Source: CAVRUD01 sp963849635
GTDB taxonomy: Bacteria; Chloroflexota; Chloroflexia; Thermomicrobiales; UBA6265
NCBI GenBank assembly: GCA_963849635.1
Contig: CAWKIA010000032.1
Coordinates: 186,001 to 250,000, forward strand
Length of the DNA stretch: 64,000 nucleotides
Reading direction: 5' to 3'
Below the pieces are notes generated by a model that searched no databases, had not been told where the DNA came from, and worked only from the letters and a program-made list of their open reading frames with translations. The translations under genes were made by a program, and so were the position numbers. Shown here in pieces: positions 54,691 to 63,310 of the stretch (its first letter is position 1; every line of letters starts with the position of its first letter).

Positions 54691-56028
54691 CTAATCCCCG
54701 AAGAACGTCTGGAACAACAGAAAGATGTTGAGGCTCACGATCACGGCGACGACCACCGTGGCGACCACCGTTGTCGGTCGGCGGTTGACCAACTCCCCCA
54801 TCAGATCGCGCCGGCTTGTAAACATCACAAGCGGGATGAGGGCGAAGGGGATACCGAACGAGAGCACCACCTGGCTAATCACCAGGGTGCGGGTGGCGTC
54901 CACGCCCAACGCGATCACGATCAAGGCGGGGAGCATCGTCACGAGCCGCCGGATCCAGATGGGAATCTTGCGCTCCAGGAAGCCCTGCATAATGACTTGC
55001 CCCGCCATCGTCCCCACCGCGGACGACGCAAGCCCCGAAGCAAGCAACGAGATCGCGAAGATGGTGCTGGCGGATCCTCCGAGCAGCGGGGTCAGCGTCC
55101 GGTGGGCCTCCAGGATAATGTCGTCGGCCTCCGTTATGTCCCGGCCGCGACTCCAAAACGTCGCAGCCGCCATCATCAACATGGCGGCATTCACCAGCCC
55201 GGCTATCCCCATGGCAATAAAGATATCGATGAGCTCGAACCGGAAGAGTCGCCGCGCTTGCGATGCATTGCTGACAACCACCCGGTCCTGGGTTAGCGCC
55301 GAGTGGAGGTAGATCACGTGGGGCATCACCGTGGCCCCCAGGATTCCAGTGGCGAGTAACACGCTCTCCGACCCAGCGAATCGCGGTTTCACGACGGCGT
55401 TCGCCGCCGCCTCGAAATCGGGCCGCCCCAACACGGTTTCGATCAGGTAGCACAGACCGATCACCGCAACGAAGACACCAATCACGGCTTCGAGGGGCCG
55501 GAACCCGTATCGCTGAAGCGCCAGGATCGCAAACGTCGCGACCCCGGTCACCAGACCTGCCGCCAGGAGTGGGATATCGAAGAGGAGATTCATGCCGACA
55601 GCCGCACCCAGAAACTCCGCCAGGTCGGTTGCCATGGCGACCACCTCCGCGATGCCCCAAAGGACCCACGTCACTCGCCGGGGAAATTGGGCGCGAATGG
55701 TTTCTGGCAGGTTCCGGCCGGTGGCAATGCCGAGCTTGGCGGAGAGCGCCTGGATCAACATCGCCATCAGATTGGAGACGATGATGACCCAGACGAGCAT
55801 GTAGCCGAACTGGGCGCCGCCCTGGATGTTGGTGGCGAAGTTGCCTGGATCGACGTACGCCACGCATGCGATGAACGCCGGTCCGAGGAACGGCAACAGA
55901 CGGGTCCAACGGCCCTTGTCGCTTGTTCCGCTCAAAACCGCTGTGGCCGCAGTCAAGGTCGCGGAGTCTCCGGCGCTGCCGACTGCCGATTCAGCGTGGC
56001 GCCGAGGACTCGATCTTGACGGTTGCAA
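54691..56028 (-). CDS. mntH: NRAMP-family divalent metal (Mn/Fe) transporter
   Basis: The 445-residue protein has about eleven membrane helices. TM1 carries the metal-binding DPGN (FIACVAYVDPGNFATNIQGG) and TM6 the M-P-H motif (ILGATVMPHVIYLHSALTQD); GTMAGQVIMQGFLERKIPIW is the conserved transport signature. It imports Mn2+ or Fe2+ with protons. The frame starts with TTG at 56028; an internal TTG at about 55952 is an alternative and no ATG lies near. I found no convincing Mn riboswitch or MntR box in 56029-56314. Confidence 0.9.
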   Translation of the reverse strand: MQPSRSSPRRHAESAVGSAGDSATLTAATAVLSGTSDKGRWTRLLPFLGPAFIACVAYVDPGNFATNIQGGAQFGYMLVWVIIVSNLMAMLIQALSAKLGIATGRNLPETIRAQFPRRVTWVLWGIAEVVAMATDLAEFLGAAVGMNLLFDIPLLAAGLVTGVATFAILALQRYGFRPLEAVIGVFVAVIGLCYLIETVLGRPDFEAAANAVVKPRFAGSESVLLATGILGATVMPHVIYLHSALTQDRVVVSNASQARRLFRFELIDIFIAMGIAGLVNAAMLMMAAATFWSRGRDITEADDIILEAHRTLTPLLGGSASTIFAISLLASGLASSAVGTMAGQVIMQGFLERKIPIWIRRLVTMLPALIVIALGVDATRTLVISQVVLSFGIPFALIPLVMFTSRRDLMGELVNRRPTTVVATVVVAVIVSLNIFLLFQTFFGD

Positions 56029-56314
56029 CCGAGTGATACCCCTTCCGCAGTGCCCGGGCGGGTGATTCGTGCAGTCGGATTATGCACAACGCACGCCACT
56101 CGAATGCCAGTGCCGACCCATATTCCGGCATGACGACTACAGGGTCGAGGATAGCTTGACCGCTCGGGCTACCGTCTCTCAAAGCCGGGCAGCATGGCCT
56201 AGATCGTCACCATCCCACAGGCTGGTTCGCCAGCTTGATTTTCACTGCTCAGCGATGAAAGCCTGCACATCGCCGCTGGAAGCGGATGCCGGTCCCGGAA
56301 TCCCACTGGCGCGT

Positions 56315-56752
56315 TCAGGCCGCGCCGGCCATCCGTGGTTCCGTGTTCTCCGGCAACTGCTCCACCACCTCGCCATCGTATCGCTTGCGGGCGGCGAAGA
56401 CTTCGCCGCGGTGGGCGATGGCCCATCGAACCAGGGGCTGGGTGGCGTCGAGGAGAGTTTGGCCGAGGGGGGTGAGGGTGTAGTCGACGCGTGGCGGGAC
56501 CGTCGGGTAGACGGTGCGCTCGACCAGGCCGTTCTGCTCCAGTTGGCGCAGGGTGCGGGTCAGCATCCGCTGGCTGATCGGGCCGATATCGCGGCGTAGC
56601 TCCATGAAGCGGCGGGTGCCGCGCTCCAGAAGGACGATGACCAGCAGCGACCATTTGTCACCGATGAGGTCGAGAATCTGGCGCACCTCTTTGGACGTGT
56701 CGGTATCACACATGTCCCTGAGTGACTTTGCTGTGCCGTCTTCCATCCACAT
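56315..56752 (-). CDS. HxlR-family winged-helix regulator
   Basis: The 145-residue product has the HxlR/MarR-like fold: CDTDTSKEVRQILDLIGDKW at the start, LLERGTRRFMELRRDIGPIS, QRMLTRTLRQLEQNGLVERT and the wing PPRVDYTLTPLGQTLL. The Cys near residue 15 matches the redox-sensing Cys of YodB-type members. It is divergent from the YceI gene; two dyads in the shared 84-bp promoter are likely binding sites. Confidence 0.9.
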   Translation of the reverse strand: MWMEDGTAKSLRDMCDTDTSKEVRQILDLIGDKWSLLVIVLLERGTRRFMELRRDIGPISQRMLTRTLRQLEQNGLVERTVYPTVPPRVDYTLTPLGQTLLDATQPLVRWAIAHRGEVFAARKRYDGEVVEQLPENTEPRMAGAA

Positions 56753-56778
56753 GGACGATCCCCTATCCTCGGAAAGGA

Positions 56779-56815
56779 GGTATCAAACAGGTACCGAGTA
56801 TACAGGCGGAAGTAT
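56779..56815. promoter_or_regulatory. two dyads in the hxlR/yceI promoter
   Basis: GGTA-N9-TACC (56779-56795) and ATAC-N8-GTAT (56800-56815), centres about 20 bp apart, between the divergent HxlR and YceI genes. Spacing of two helical turns suits two dimers of the regulator on one face. Confidence 0.55.
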
Positions 56816-56836
56816 TGCGCCGGTAGGAGTGTTTTA

Positions 56837-57424
56837 ATGTCCACGACCAGTTCAACCCTTGCCGTCTCCCGCGAATTGGGCCTGCGCACCGGCGTATGGC
56901 GGCCCGACCTGACCCACTCCGCCGTGCTGTTCTCGATCCGGCACCTGGGGCTTGCCAAGGTGCGGGGCCGGTTCGATCGGTTCGAGGCGACAGTCGTGAT
57001 AGGTGAGACGATCGCCGAGACGCGGGTCGAGGCAACGATCGATCTGGCCTCGATCAACACCAACAACAGCGACCGTGACGCCCACCTGCGCTCGACCGAC
57101 TTCTTCTCGGTCGAGGACCACCCGGAGATGCGCTTCGTGTCGACGGGCATCGAGGGGGCGAACGAGGAGTGGACCCTGCGGGGGGATCTGACGCTGAACG
57201 GGCGGACCCGGCCGGTGGCGCTTGATGTCGAGTTCAATGGGACCGAGTTGTTTTCGGGGACGGGCCGGAACCACGCGGGTTTCACCGCCACCGGGTCGAT
57301 CCGGCGCTCCGAGTTCGGGATCGAGTTCGGGTTGATGATGATCGGAGCGAACAAGCTGGCACTGGGGGATGAGGTCAAAATCGAGCTGGACTTCGAGTTC
57401 GTCCAGCCGGAGGACGGCGCGTAG
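56837..57424 (+). CDS. YceI-family lipid-binding protein
   Basis: The 195-residue product is a YceI lipocalin-like barrel: WRPDLTHSAVLFSIRHLGLA, VRGRFDRFEATVVIGE, VEATIDLASINTNNSDRDAH, LRSTDFFSVEDHPEMRFVST and LTLNGRTRPVALDVEFNG. YceI proteins bind polyisoprenoid-like molecules. No signal peptide is seen, so this copy is cytoplasmic. AGGAG precedes the ATG. It is divergent from, and probably controlled by, the HxlR regulator. Confidence 0.93.
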   Translation: MSTTSSTLAVSRELGLRTGVWRPDLTHSAVLFSIRHLGLAKVRGRFDRFEATVVIGETIAETRVEATIDLASINTNNSDRDAHLRSTDFFSVEDHPEMRFVSTGIEGANEEWTLRGDLTLNGRTRPVALDVEFNGTELFSGTGRNHAGFTATGSIRRSEFGIEFGLMMIGANKLALGDEVKIELDFEFVQPEDGA

Positions 57425-57458
57425 AGCGCGCCTCGACAAGGTTTGCGCCAATCGCTTA

Positions 57459-57509
57459 CACAGACAAATGTGGCCCGGAGCAGATCGCTCCGGGCCACAT
57501 TTGTCTGTG
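57459..57509. terminator. 23-bp perfect stem-loop, bidirectional terminator
   Basis: CACAGACAAATGTGGCCCGG... (57459-57481), loop AGATC, and the exact complement (57487-57509), between the convergent yceI and thrombospondin-repeat genes. The A-rich and T-rich outer arm parts suit both directions. Confidence 0.8.
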
Positions 57510-57528
57510 CTGAATTGGGGAGATCGGG

Positions 57529-58767
57529 TTACGGGTGGCTTTCCCCGTCGTTCGGGTCGGTGTTGTGTTGGAGGACTTCTTCACCGTCGGGATAGCCGTC
57601 GTTGTCGGAGTCGAGGAGGGAGGGGTCGGTCCCTTGGGTGATCTCGTCGCCGTCCTCCAAGTCGTCGCCATCGGTGTCAGGGTTGGTCGGGTCGGTCTCG
57701 AGGTCGTTGACCTCTTCGCCGTCGGTGAGGCCGTCGCCGTCGGAGTCGGGGTTGGCGGGATCGGTTTGGCGCTCTACTTCTTCGGCGTTGGTGAGGCCGT
57801 CGCCGTCGTCGTCGTCATCGGGGCCGCCGGACTCCGCGACAGGGGTGCCCTCGGCCTCCGGGGTGGCGTCCGTGTCGGCTGCCTCATCCTCCGAGGATTC
57901 CGGGGTTTCGCCGGGGTCGAGGACACGGTCGCCGAGGTAGGCGACGAGGTAGACGACCGGGCGCTCGCCGTTGTTGCGGAGGACGAGCGGGCCGACCGAG
58001 AGCTGCCCCTCACCGGTGTCGAGGACGTTGCCCTGGCCCGAGGCGGTGGTCGCCTGGACCTCGCCGAAGGAGCTAAGAACGAGGGCGGGGCCGGAGTGTT
58101 CGGGAATCTCGGCCGCCTCCCCGGGCTGGAGGATGTTGCGGACCAACTCCATGTCATAGGTGCCGCCGGGAACGCCGTTCATGGCGCCTCCGTCGTAGAC
58201 CACCTCGCCTTCGAGCTCTTCCGGGTCGACGTTTGCGTCGACGAGCTCGATCATCCAAAGACTGGAGGGATCGTCACCAATGGCGAAGCGGGTGTAGGGG
58301 TCGTTGGCGGAGAGGTAGTAGGCCTCGCCCGGCTCGATACGGCCGCGCCGCTGGGAGACGTCGTTGCGGACGACGGTCGCGCCAGTGCGCTGGAGCAAGA
58401 ACGAGTAGGCGACGGCGGCAGCGGAGGCGGCTTCTTCCTCCGGCGGCGGGGCGATCTCACGCACGCGCCAGACGTACTCGGCGTCGGCGTCGAAGAAGGC
58501 GAGTCCCTGGGCGATCACCTGGGCGTTGGGGGAGCGACCCTCGGTCGACTCCTCCTGAGCGGCGCCGCCGCGCTGGCCCAGGCCGGCGATTCCGAGCACC
58601 ATCGTCAACACGACGGCAAGCGCGGCCAGTTGGTATGGCCGTCCCCGTCGCCGCGAACTCGTGGCCCGCTCTGCCCGGCCTACCCAGCCTCCCCGCCGTG
58701 CCGGCGCCTGAGCCGATTGGCCCTGACCTGGGTATGCTTGCTCCCCGGACGTGCTCGTCTCCTGCAT
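57529..58767 (-). CDS. membrane-anchored protein with C-terminal thrombospondin type-3 repeats
   Basis: The 412-residue product has a basic N-terminal tail, one membrane helix near 46-62 (QLAALAVVLTMVLGIAGLGQ), then a beta-rich domain (RRGRIEPGEAYYLSANDPYT, GTYDMELVRNILQPGEAAEI, VGPLVLRNNGERPVVYLVAY). Four or five calcium-binding repeats follow: DDDDGDGLTNAEE, NPDSDGDGLTDGEE, NPDTDGDDLEDGDE and DSDNDGYPDGEE. The repeats would rigidify an extracellular stalk with Ca2+. AGGT precedes the ATG at 58767. Confidence 0.85.
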   Translation of the reverse strand: MQETSTSGEQAYPGQGQSAQAPARRGGWVGRAERATSSRRRGRPYQLAALAVVLTMVLGIAGLGQRGGAAQEESTEGRSPNAQVIAQGLAFFDADAEYVWRVREIAPPPEEEAASAAAVAYSFLLQRTGATVVRNDVSQRRGRIEPGEAYYLSANDPYTRFAIGDDPSSLWMIELVDANVDPEELEGEVVYDGGAMNGVPGGTYDMELVRNILQPGEAAEIPEHSGPALVLSSFGEVQATTASGQGNVLDTGEGQLSVGPLVLRNNGERPVVYLVAYLGDRVLDPGETPESSEDEAADTDATPEAEGTPVAESGGPDDDDDGDGLTNAEEVERQTDPANPDSDGDGLTDGEEVNDLETDPTNPDTDGDDLEDGDEITQGTDPSLLDSDNDGYPDGEEVLQHNTDPNDGESHP

Positions 58768-59125
58768 CGCAGAACCTCCCTGGGACCGTGCCGAACGTCG
58801 CATCCAACCTACCAGATCTCCGGATCTGGCCAATCAAGGCCAACCCGGCTGATTCCGGATCGTGGCGTTCCGGGCAGGGGGTGGCCCGGCACGCCGGTCG
58901 GGGCGGATATGACGGCGCGTAGCTGGAGCGACCAGCCCGCCGGACGGGCATCCGTACGCCCCAACCCTACCATTACCTGCCGTCCTGTCAACGGCCTTGC
59001 AGTCAACCATAACCGCTCGCGGGGCAACGTGCACGTTCGGGTACGGACAGCCGCCCGCGGGGGCCACCTGGAATCAGCGTGCCATTTATTTCTTGCAGAA
59101 GGTATGTCCGCTCACCTGAAGTGGT

Positions 59126-59153
59126 TTGAGCAAGGGACATCGATTCCTATGCT
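59126..59153 (+). promoter_or_regulatory. candidate promoter of the Rieske oxygenase gene
   Basis: TTGAGC, 16-bp spacer, TATGCT, giving a leader of about 80 nt. The rest of the 470-bp gap 58768-59240 holds no gene or repeat that I can identify. Confidence 0.45.
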
Positions 59154-59240
59154 ATCCTCTCGCAACCCAACCGTCCGCCCTATCCGTCGCCATTCCGGCA
59201 CAGGTTTTTGCCTTACCGAAGAGCCCCGAAGGAGTCTCGT

Positions 59241-60518
59241 ATGGCCGATTCCGTGACGGTTCAGGCGCAGCGCTCAGCAAGGTCCGGTGCTGGCAGCAAG
59301 CCCTCGCCGGTCGCGGCGCGGGAGGTTGGGGCCACCCGGGTGCCCCTGGAGCAGGCGCACCTGCTGCCGCCCCGGGTCTTCCACGACCCTGAGATCTTCG
59401 AGTACGAGCAGTCGAACTGGTATGAGCCGGCCTGGCTGTGCGTCGGGCGGGAGGAAGACGCGGCCGGCCCGGGGGGCTATTTCCTCTGCGCGATCAACGG
59501 CGAGAACCTGATCGTGGTCCGGGGAACGGACGGTGAGCTGCGCGCCTTCTTCAACGTCTGCCGCCACCGGGGCGCGACGATTGTGACCGAGCCCTGCGGC
59601 GAGGTCGTGCGCTTCCAATGCCCCTATCACGCCTGGATCTACGATCTGGAAGGGACGCTGCGCACGCCACGCTACACGGACCGGCTGGAGAACTTCGACT
59701 CGGCGGAGTGGGGTCTGGTGCCCTGCCGCCTGGCGACCTGGCAGGGGTTCATCTTCTTGAATCTCGATGGGAGTGCGCCGCCGCTGGAGGAGGCGCTCGG
59801 CGATATGCCTGCCTTCTTCGCCCGGTTTGGGTTGGCCGAGCTGAAGCGGGCCAGGCGGATCGACTACGACGTGGCGGCGAACTGGAAGGCGCTGGTCGAG
59901 AACTACTCCGAGTGCTACCACTGCCCGGGTGTGCATCCGCAGCTGAACAAGATCACGCCCTACAACCTGGGCGGGTGGATGGACTCGACGGGGCCGTGGA
60001 ACGGCTCCTGGATGGAGGTCATCGGCGACTACGAGACGCTCTCGATGGACGGGGCGATCCACGCCGGGGCGTTGGTGCCAGGGATCGAGGAAGGGGACCT
60101 GAAGCGGGTCAACTACTTCGTGGTCTGGCCCCACCTGCTTCTGAGTCTGCACCCGGACTACCTGATGGCCCACATGATCTGGCCACAATCGGCGGGGCGG
60201 ACGTTAGTGACCTGCGAGTGGTACTTCTCGGCCGAGGCGATGGCGAAGCCGGACTTCGACCCGAGCGACGCGATCGAGTTCTGGGACCTGACCAACCGGC
60301 AGGACTGGGAGGTCTGCGAGCTGCAGCAGGCGGGGACGCGCTCGCGGGCGTTCACCCCGGGGCGGTACTCGACGATCGAGTCGGGGGTGCACCAATTCGA
60401 TGTGATGTGCGCGGACCGCTACGCGGCGGACGGGGTGATCAACCACTTCGAGCGGGTGGATAAGTCATTTGGGGCGGGGCAGAGGGCAGGGAAGGGAAGT
60501 CAGGCGGCTCGGCGGTAA
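59241..60518 (+). CDS. Rieske non-heme iron oxygenase, alpha subunit
   Basis: The 425-residue product has a Rieske [2Fe-2S] centre (CRHRGATIVTEPCGE and FQCPYHAWIYDLEG, Cys-x-His...Cys-x-x-His) and a C-terminal mononuclear iron domain with NYSECYHCPGVHPQLNK holding the two His ligands. It resembles choline/carnitine-monooxygenase-like and other ring-hydroxylating oxygenases; no reductase gene is adjacent, so electrons come from elsewhere. ATG 59241 follows GAAGGAG. The substrate cannot be set. Confidence 0.92.
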   Translation: MADSVTVQAQRSARSGAGSKPSPVAAREVGATRVPLEQAHLLPPRVFHDPEIFEYEQSNWYEPAWLCVGREEDAAGPGGYFLCAINGENLIVVRGTDGELRAFFNVCRHRGATIVTEPCGEVVRFQCPYHAWIYDLEGTLRTPRYTDRLENFDSAEWGLVPCRLATWQGFIFLNLDGSAPPLEEALGDMPAFFARFGLAELKRARRIDYDVAANWKALVENYSECYHCPGVHPQLNKITPYNLGGWMDSTGPWNGSWMEVIGDYETLSMDGAIHAGALVPGIEEGDLKRVNYFVVWPHLLLSLHPDYLMAHMIWPQSAGRTLVTCEWYFSAEAMAKPDFDPSDAIEFWDLTNRQDWEVCELQQAGTRSRAFTPGRYSTIESGVHQFDVMCADRYAADGVINHFERVDKSFGAGQRAGKGSQAARR

Positions 60519-60521
60519 GGG

Positions 60522-60690
60522 AGGGACAGGGCTGACGCCCCCTGATGGGGACAAAGCTAGCGCTTTGAGGGGGGAGAGGGGGAGAACGTACGGAAGGTCC
60601 CGTCGTTCTCCTCTCCCCCCTCAGCCCGCAGGGCTGTCCCCCACGAGGCGCAAGCCTCGTCCCCTCAGGGCGCAAGCCCTGTCCCCCTTC
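60522..60690. repeat. cluster of short hairpins joined by GGGGAC/GTCCCC
   Basis: Hairpins AAAGC-TA-GCGCTTT-like (60552-60567), CAGCCC-GCA-GGGCTG (60622-60636), ACGAGGC-GCAA-GCCTCGT (60643-60660) and CAGGGC-GCAA-GCCCTG (60666-60681), with a larger inverted pair GGGGGGAGAGGGGGAGAACG / CGTTCTCCTCTCCCCCC around 60569-60620. The units lie between the convergent Rieske and Cys-rich genes. Compound structure could act as a bidirectional terminator or be a repeat-element hotspot. Confidence 0.7.
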
Positions 60691-60691
60691 G

Positions 60692-61273
60692 TCAGACGGG
60701 TGTGCACCGGGGCGCGCAGAACGGGTGCCCGCAGCAGGTGTTGATGATGCAGTAGAAGCCCTCGCCACACTCGGCGCTCGACGCGCACGATTCTGACGGG
60801 CATATCCCCGCCCCCTGGCAAACGCCGCCGAGTTCGATGGTGGTCCCGCAGGAGCATCCGCTGGAGCAAGGGGTGGAGTCGCCACACCCATTGACGATGT
60901 TGCAGTCGGGATCGGGGTTGGTGTTCAGAGGCGGGTCGAAGCAGCCATAGTCGGCACTTGGACGGCGACCATCTGGGCAGCGGCACTCGCCTTTGCGGCA
61001 CTCGCCTCCTGCGCAGGACCGGCCACATTTCCCGCAGTTGTTCAGGTCGCGCTTCTTGTCGAAGCAACCATCAGGGCAGGGGTCGGTGCCGGCCGGGCAG
61101 GAGCAGTCGCCCTTCATGTTCGGGCTCTGTCCAGGGGGGCACCCGTTCTGGGCGGAGGCCAAACGGGTGCCGACGAGGAGCGCGCCGAGGCCGCTCAGAC
61201 TGGCGATGAGTCCACGCCGGCTCGTTGAGGAGGCGAGCGACCGGGACAGGGCGTCGAATCGTCGTGGATCCAT
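60692..61273 (-). CDS. Tat-exported Cys-rich protein
   Basis: The 193-residue product starts with the window's extended leader (MDPRRFDALSRSLASSTSRR, then GLIASLSGLGALLVGTRLAS, cleavage near SAQNG). The mature part of about 150 residues holds some 26 Cys in EGF/TIL-like spacing (CFDKKRDLNNCGKCGRSCAG, GECRKGECRCPDG, CSSGCSCGTTIELGGVCQGA). All would be paired outside the cell. It is unrelated to the YFSDRP family in its core, yet its promoter carries a diverged copy of the same 22-bp-phased operator array. Confidence 0.85.
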   Translation of the reverse strand: MDPRRFDALSRSLASSTSRRGLIASLSGLGALLVGTRLASAQNGCPPGQSPNMKGDCSCPAGTDPCPDGCFDKKRDLNNCGKCGRSCAGGECRKGECRCPDGRRPSADYGCFDPPLNTNPDPDCNIVNGCGDSTPCSSGCSCGTTIELGGVCQGAGICPSESCASSAECGEGFYCIINTCCGHPFCAPRCTPV

Positions 61274-61425
61274 AAGATAGGTTCCATTCCGTCTGGAGAT
61301 GTCCGGCCGTGGCACCGCGAGTCGGCTCGTCCTCCGACTCGAACGGGTGCCGATTGAGGCCTGCGCGCGGCGCACGTGTGCGCCGCCGGAACTGGCGGCA
61401 GTCGCGATTGGTGGACGACACCCCC

Positions 61426-61513
61426 ATCCTACGGCGTCGGTGGGACCGGGGCTATCCGTGGCGCTACTCTATCTGCGGGGGCGGACTACTCTATTTTGAA
61501 GAGGGCACTACTC
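61426..61513 (-). promoter_or_regulatory. 22-bp-phased operator array and promoter, diverged copy 4
   Basis: On the minus strand: TGAGTA, AGAGTA, AGAGTA at exact 22-bp spacing (GAGTAG cores at 61508-61513, 61486-61491, 61464-61469). -35 TAGCCC (61449-61454) starts 16 bp after the third repeat; after 17 bp comes -10 TAGGAT (61426-61431). Every spacing equals copies 1-3 while the bases differ. The remainder of 61274-61711 shows nothing else. Confidence 0.75.
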
Positions 61514-61711
61514 AAGGGAGTCAGATCCGGCGATGGGATCGACACCATATCGGTACGTGCTGGAGGCATATTCCGGCTCAATACCTGCGTACGGACGCTA
61601 CCCACCAGAGGGCAACGAGGCGGGATCGAGGCCGGGCAGACAACACCGGACTGTCCTCGCAGGTTGTGTCATTCAACGAATAGATCTGAGAGGAACCGAC
61701 GCTTGTTGACC

Positions 61712-63117
61712 TTACTTCCCAATGCAGAAGCGGCTGAAGATCTCGGTGAGGACCGCCTCGTCGACCTCTTCGCCGGTGACTTCGCCGACGGCGTGAAGGG
61801 CGGCGCGGACGTCGACGGCGAGGAGGTCGATGGGCGTGTCCAGTTCGTAGGCGTCGCGGGCGGCGCGGATGTGTTCCAGTGCGCGGTCGAGGGCGGCGGA
61901 TTGGCGGGCGGTGATCAGGGCTGGGCGGGAGTTGCCGGCGGATTCGCCGCGGAGTAGGGCAGAGAGGGCGCCCTCGAGTTCTGGGATACCGGTGCCGGTG
62001 ACGGAGGAGAGTTCGACGGCGGGGACGCCAGGGAGGAGCGCGAGTGCGTCCGTCTGATCGGCGCGCTCCGGCAGGTCGCGCTTGGTGATCGCGACGACGA
62101 CGGGCAGAGTGCCTAAGCCTTCGGGGGCGCTGTCGGCGACAGCGCGGGCGACGACGAGGTCGTCGGGGCCAGGGGGAAGACTGCCATCGAGGACGAGGAC
62201 GACGGCCCCGGCGGCGGCGAGGGCGCGGCGGGCGCGGGCGATCCCGAGCAGCTCGACCGGGTCGGCGGTCTCGGCGATGCCGGCGGTGTCGAGCAGGGTG
62301 GCGGGAATGCCGTCGATGGTGACCTCTTCGGAGACGACGTCGCGGGTGGTGCCGGCGATCGGGGTGACGATGGCGCGGTCTGCCCGGAGCAGGGCGTTCA
62401 TCAGGGAGGATTTGCCGGCGTTGGGGCGGCCGACGAGGGCGATCTGGGCGCCGTCGCGGTAGAGGCGGCCGGCGCGGGCGCCGGCGACGGTCTCGGTGAG
62501 GGCTTCTTCGGCGGTGGCCAGGCCGTCGCCGACGTCGGCGACGGGGATCTCGTCGTCGGGGAAGTCGGCGGCGGCGTCGAGGTAGGCGAGGAGGGAGACG
62601 AGGGCGTCGCGGGCGGGTGCGATCCGGCCGGCGAGTTCGCCGGCGAGGTCGGCGACTGCCAGGCGAAGGCCTTCGTTGGTGCGGGCGGCGACGACGTTGA
62701 GGACGGCTTCGGCCTGGGTGAGGTCGAGGCGGCCGTTGAGGAAGGCGCGCAGGGTGAACTCGCCCGGCTCGGCCGGGCGGGCGCCGGCGGCGAGGACGGC
62801 CCGGAGGGTCTCGCGCACGGGGACAGGTCCGCCGTGGCAGGAGAGCTCGACGGTGTCCTCCATCGTGTAGGTGTTGGGGCCGCGCATCCAGGCGAGGAGG
62901 GCTTCGTCGACCGGCTCGCCGGTGTGGGGATCGACGACCCGGCCGTAGAGGATGCGATGGGAGGGGAGGCGGGAGAGGTCCGGCGGCATTGCCATCGCGC
63001 CCACGGCGGAAGACGCGCCCGGCGATGAGCGCGGCGTCCTCTCCCGCAGATGCGAATGACGCCGATGCCGCCTTCTCCGGCGGCGGTGGCAACGGCGGCG
63101 ATGGTGGCGTTGTCCAT
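61712..63117 (-). pseudogene. mnmE: tRNA modification GTPase MnmE, two frameshifts near the N-terminus
   Basis: MnmE with MnmG makes the cmnm5 or nm5 group on wobble U34. The start (ATG 63117) reads MDNATIAAVATAAGEGGIGV; shifts near 63053 (AGEDAALIAGRVFRRGRDG) and 62996 (SRLPSHRILYGRVVDP) follow. From there the frame is open: DTVELSCHGGPVPVRETLRA, EFTLRAFLNGRLDLTQAEAV, the G1 motif LVGRPNAGKSSLMNALL, IAGTTRDVVSEE, LDTAGIAETADPVE, ITKRDLP and the C-terminal FSRFCIGK with the catalytic Cys. Since mnmE is normally conserved, this double indel points to assembly error rather than decay. Confidence 0.9.
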
Positions 63118-63310
63118 GGACGAGTTCCGAGATGTGAGCCGTGCGACGTGAGACGCCAGATGTTGGAAGTATGCCGTCCTTGGATTTGGTTTGGACGACC
63201 TGGAATCAATGTCATGATTCCCGCGTACTGCCCATCTTGGTGGCCAGAGAGTGAACTGGCGTATAGTGGTGTCACCTCTCGTGCCAACAACTCATACCCC
63301 GGAGGGCGCT

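Noticed and set aside
56029..56314. Manganese riboswitch (yybP-ykoY) upstream of the NRAMP gene
   Set aside because: No match to the conserved internal-loop sequences could be found on the minus strand; only an AT-rich patch is present.
61578..63290. 570-codon minus-strand frame across mnmE
   Set aside because: Pro/Arg-rich shadow; only a short middle part (AGEDAALIAGRVFRRGRDG) is genuine mnmE sequence, displaced by frameshifts.
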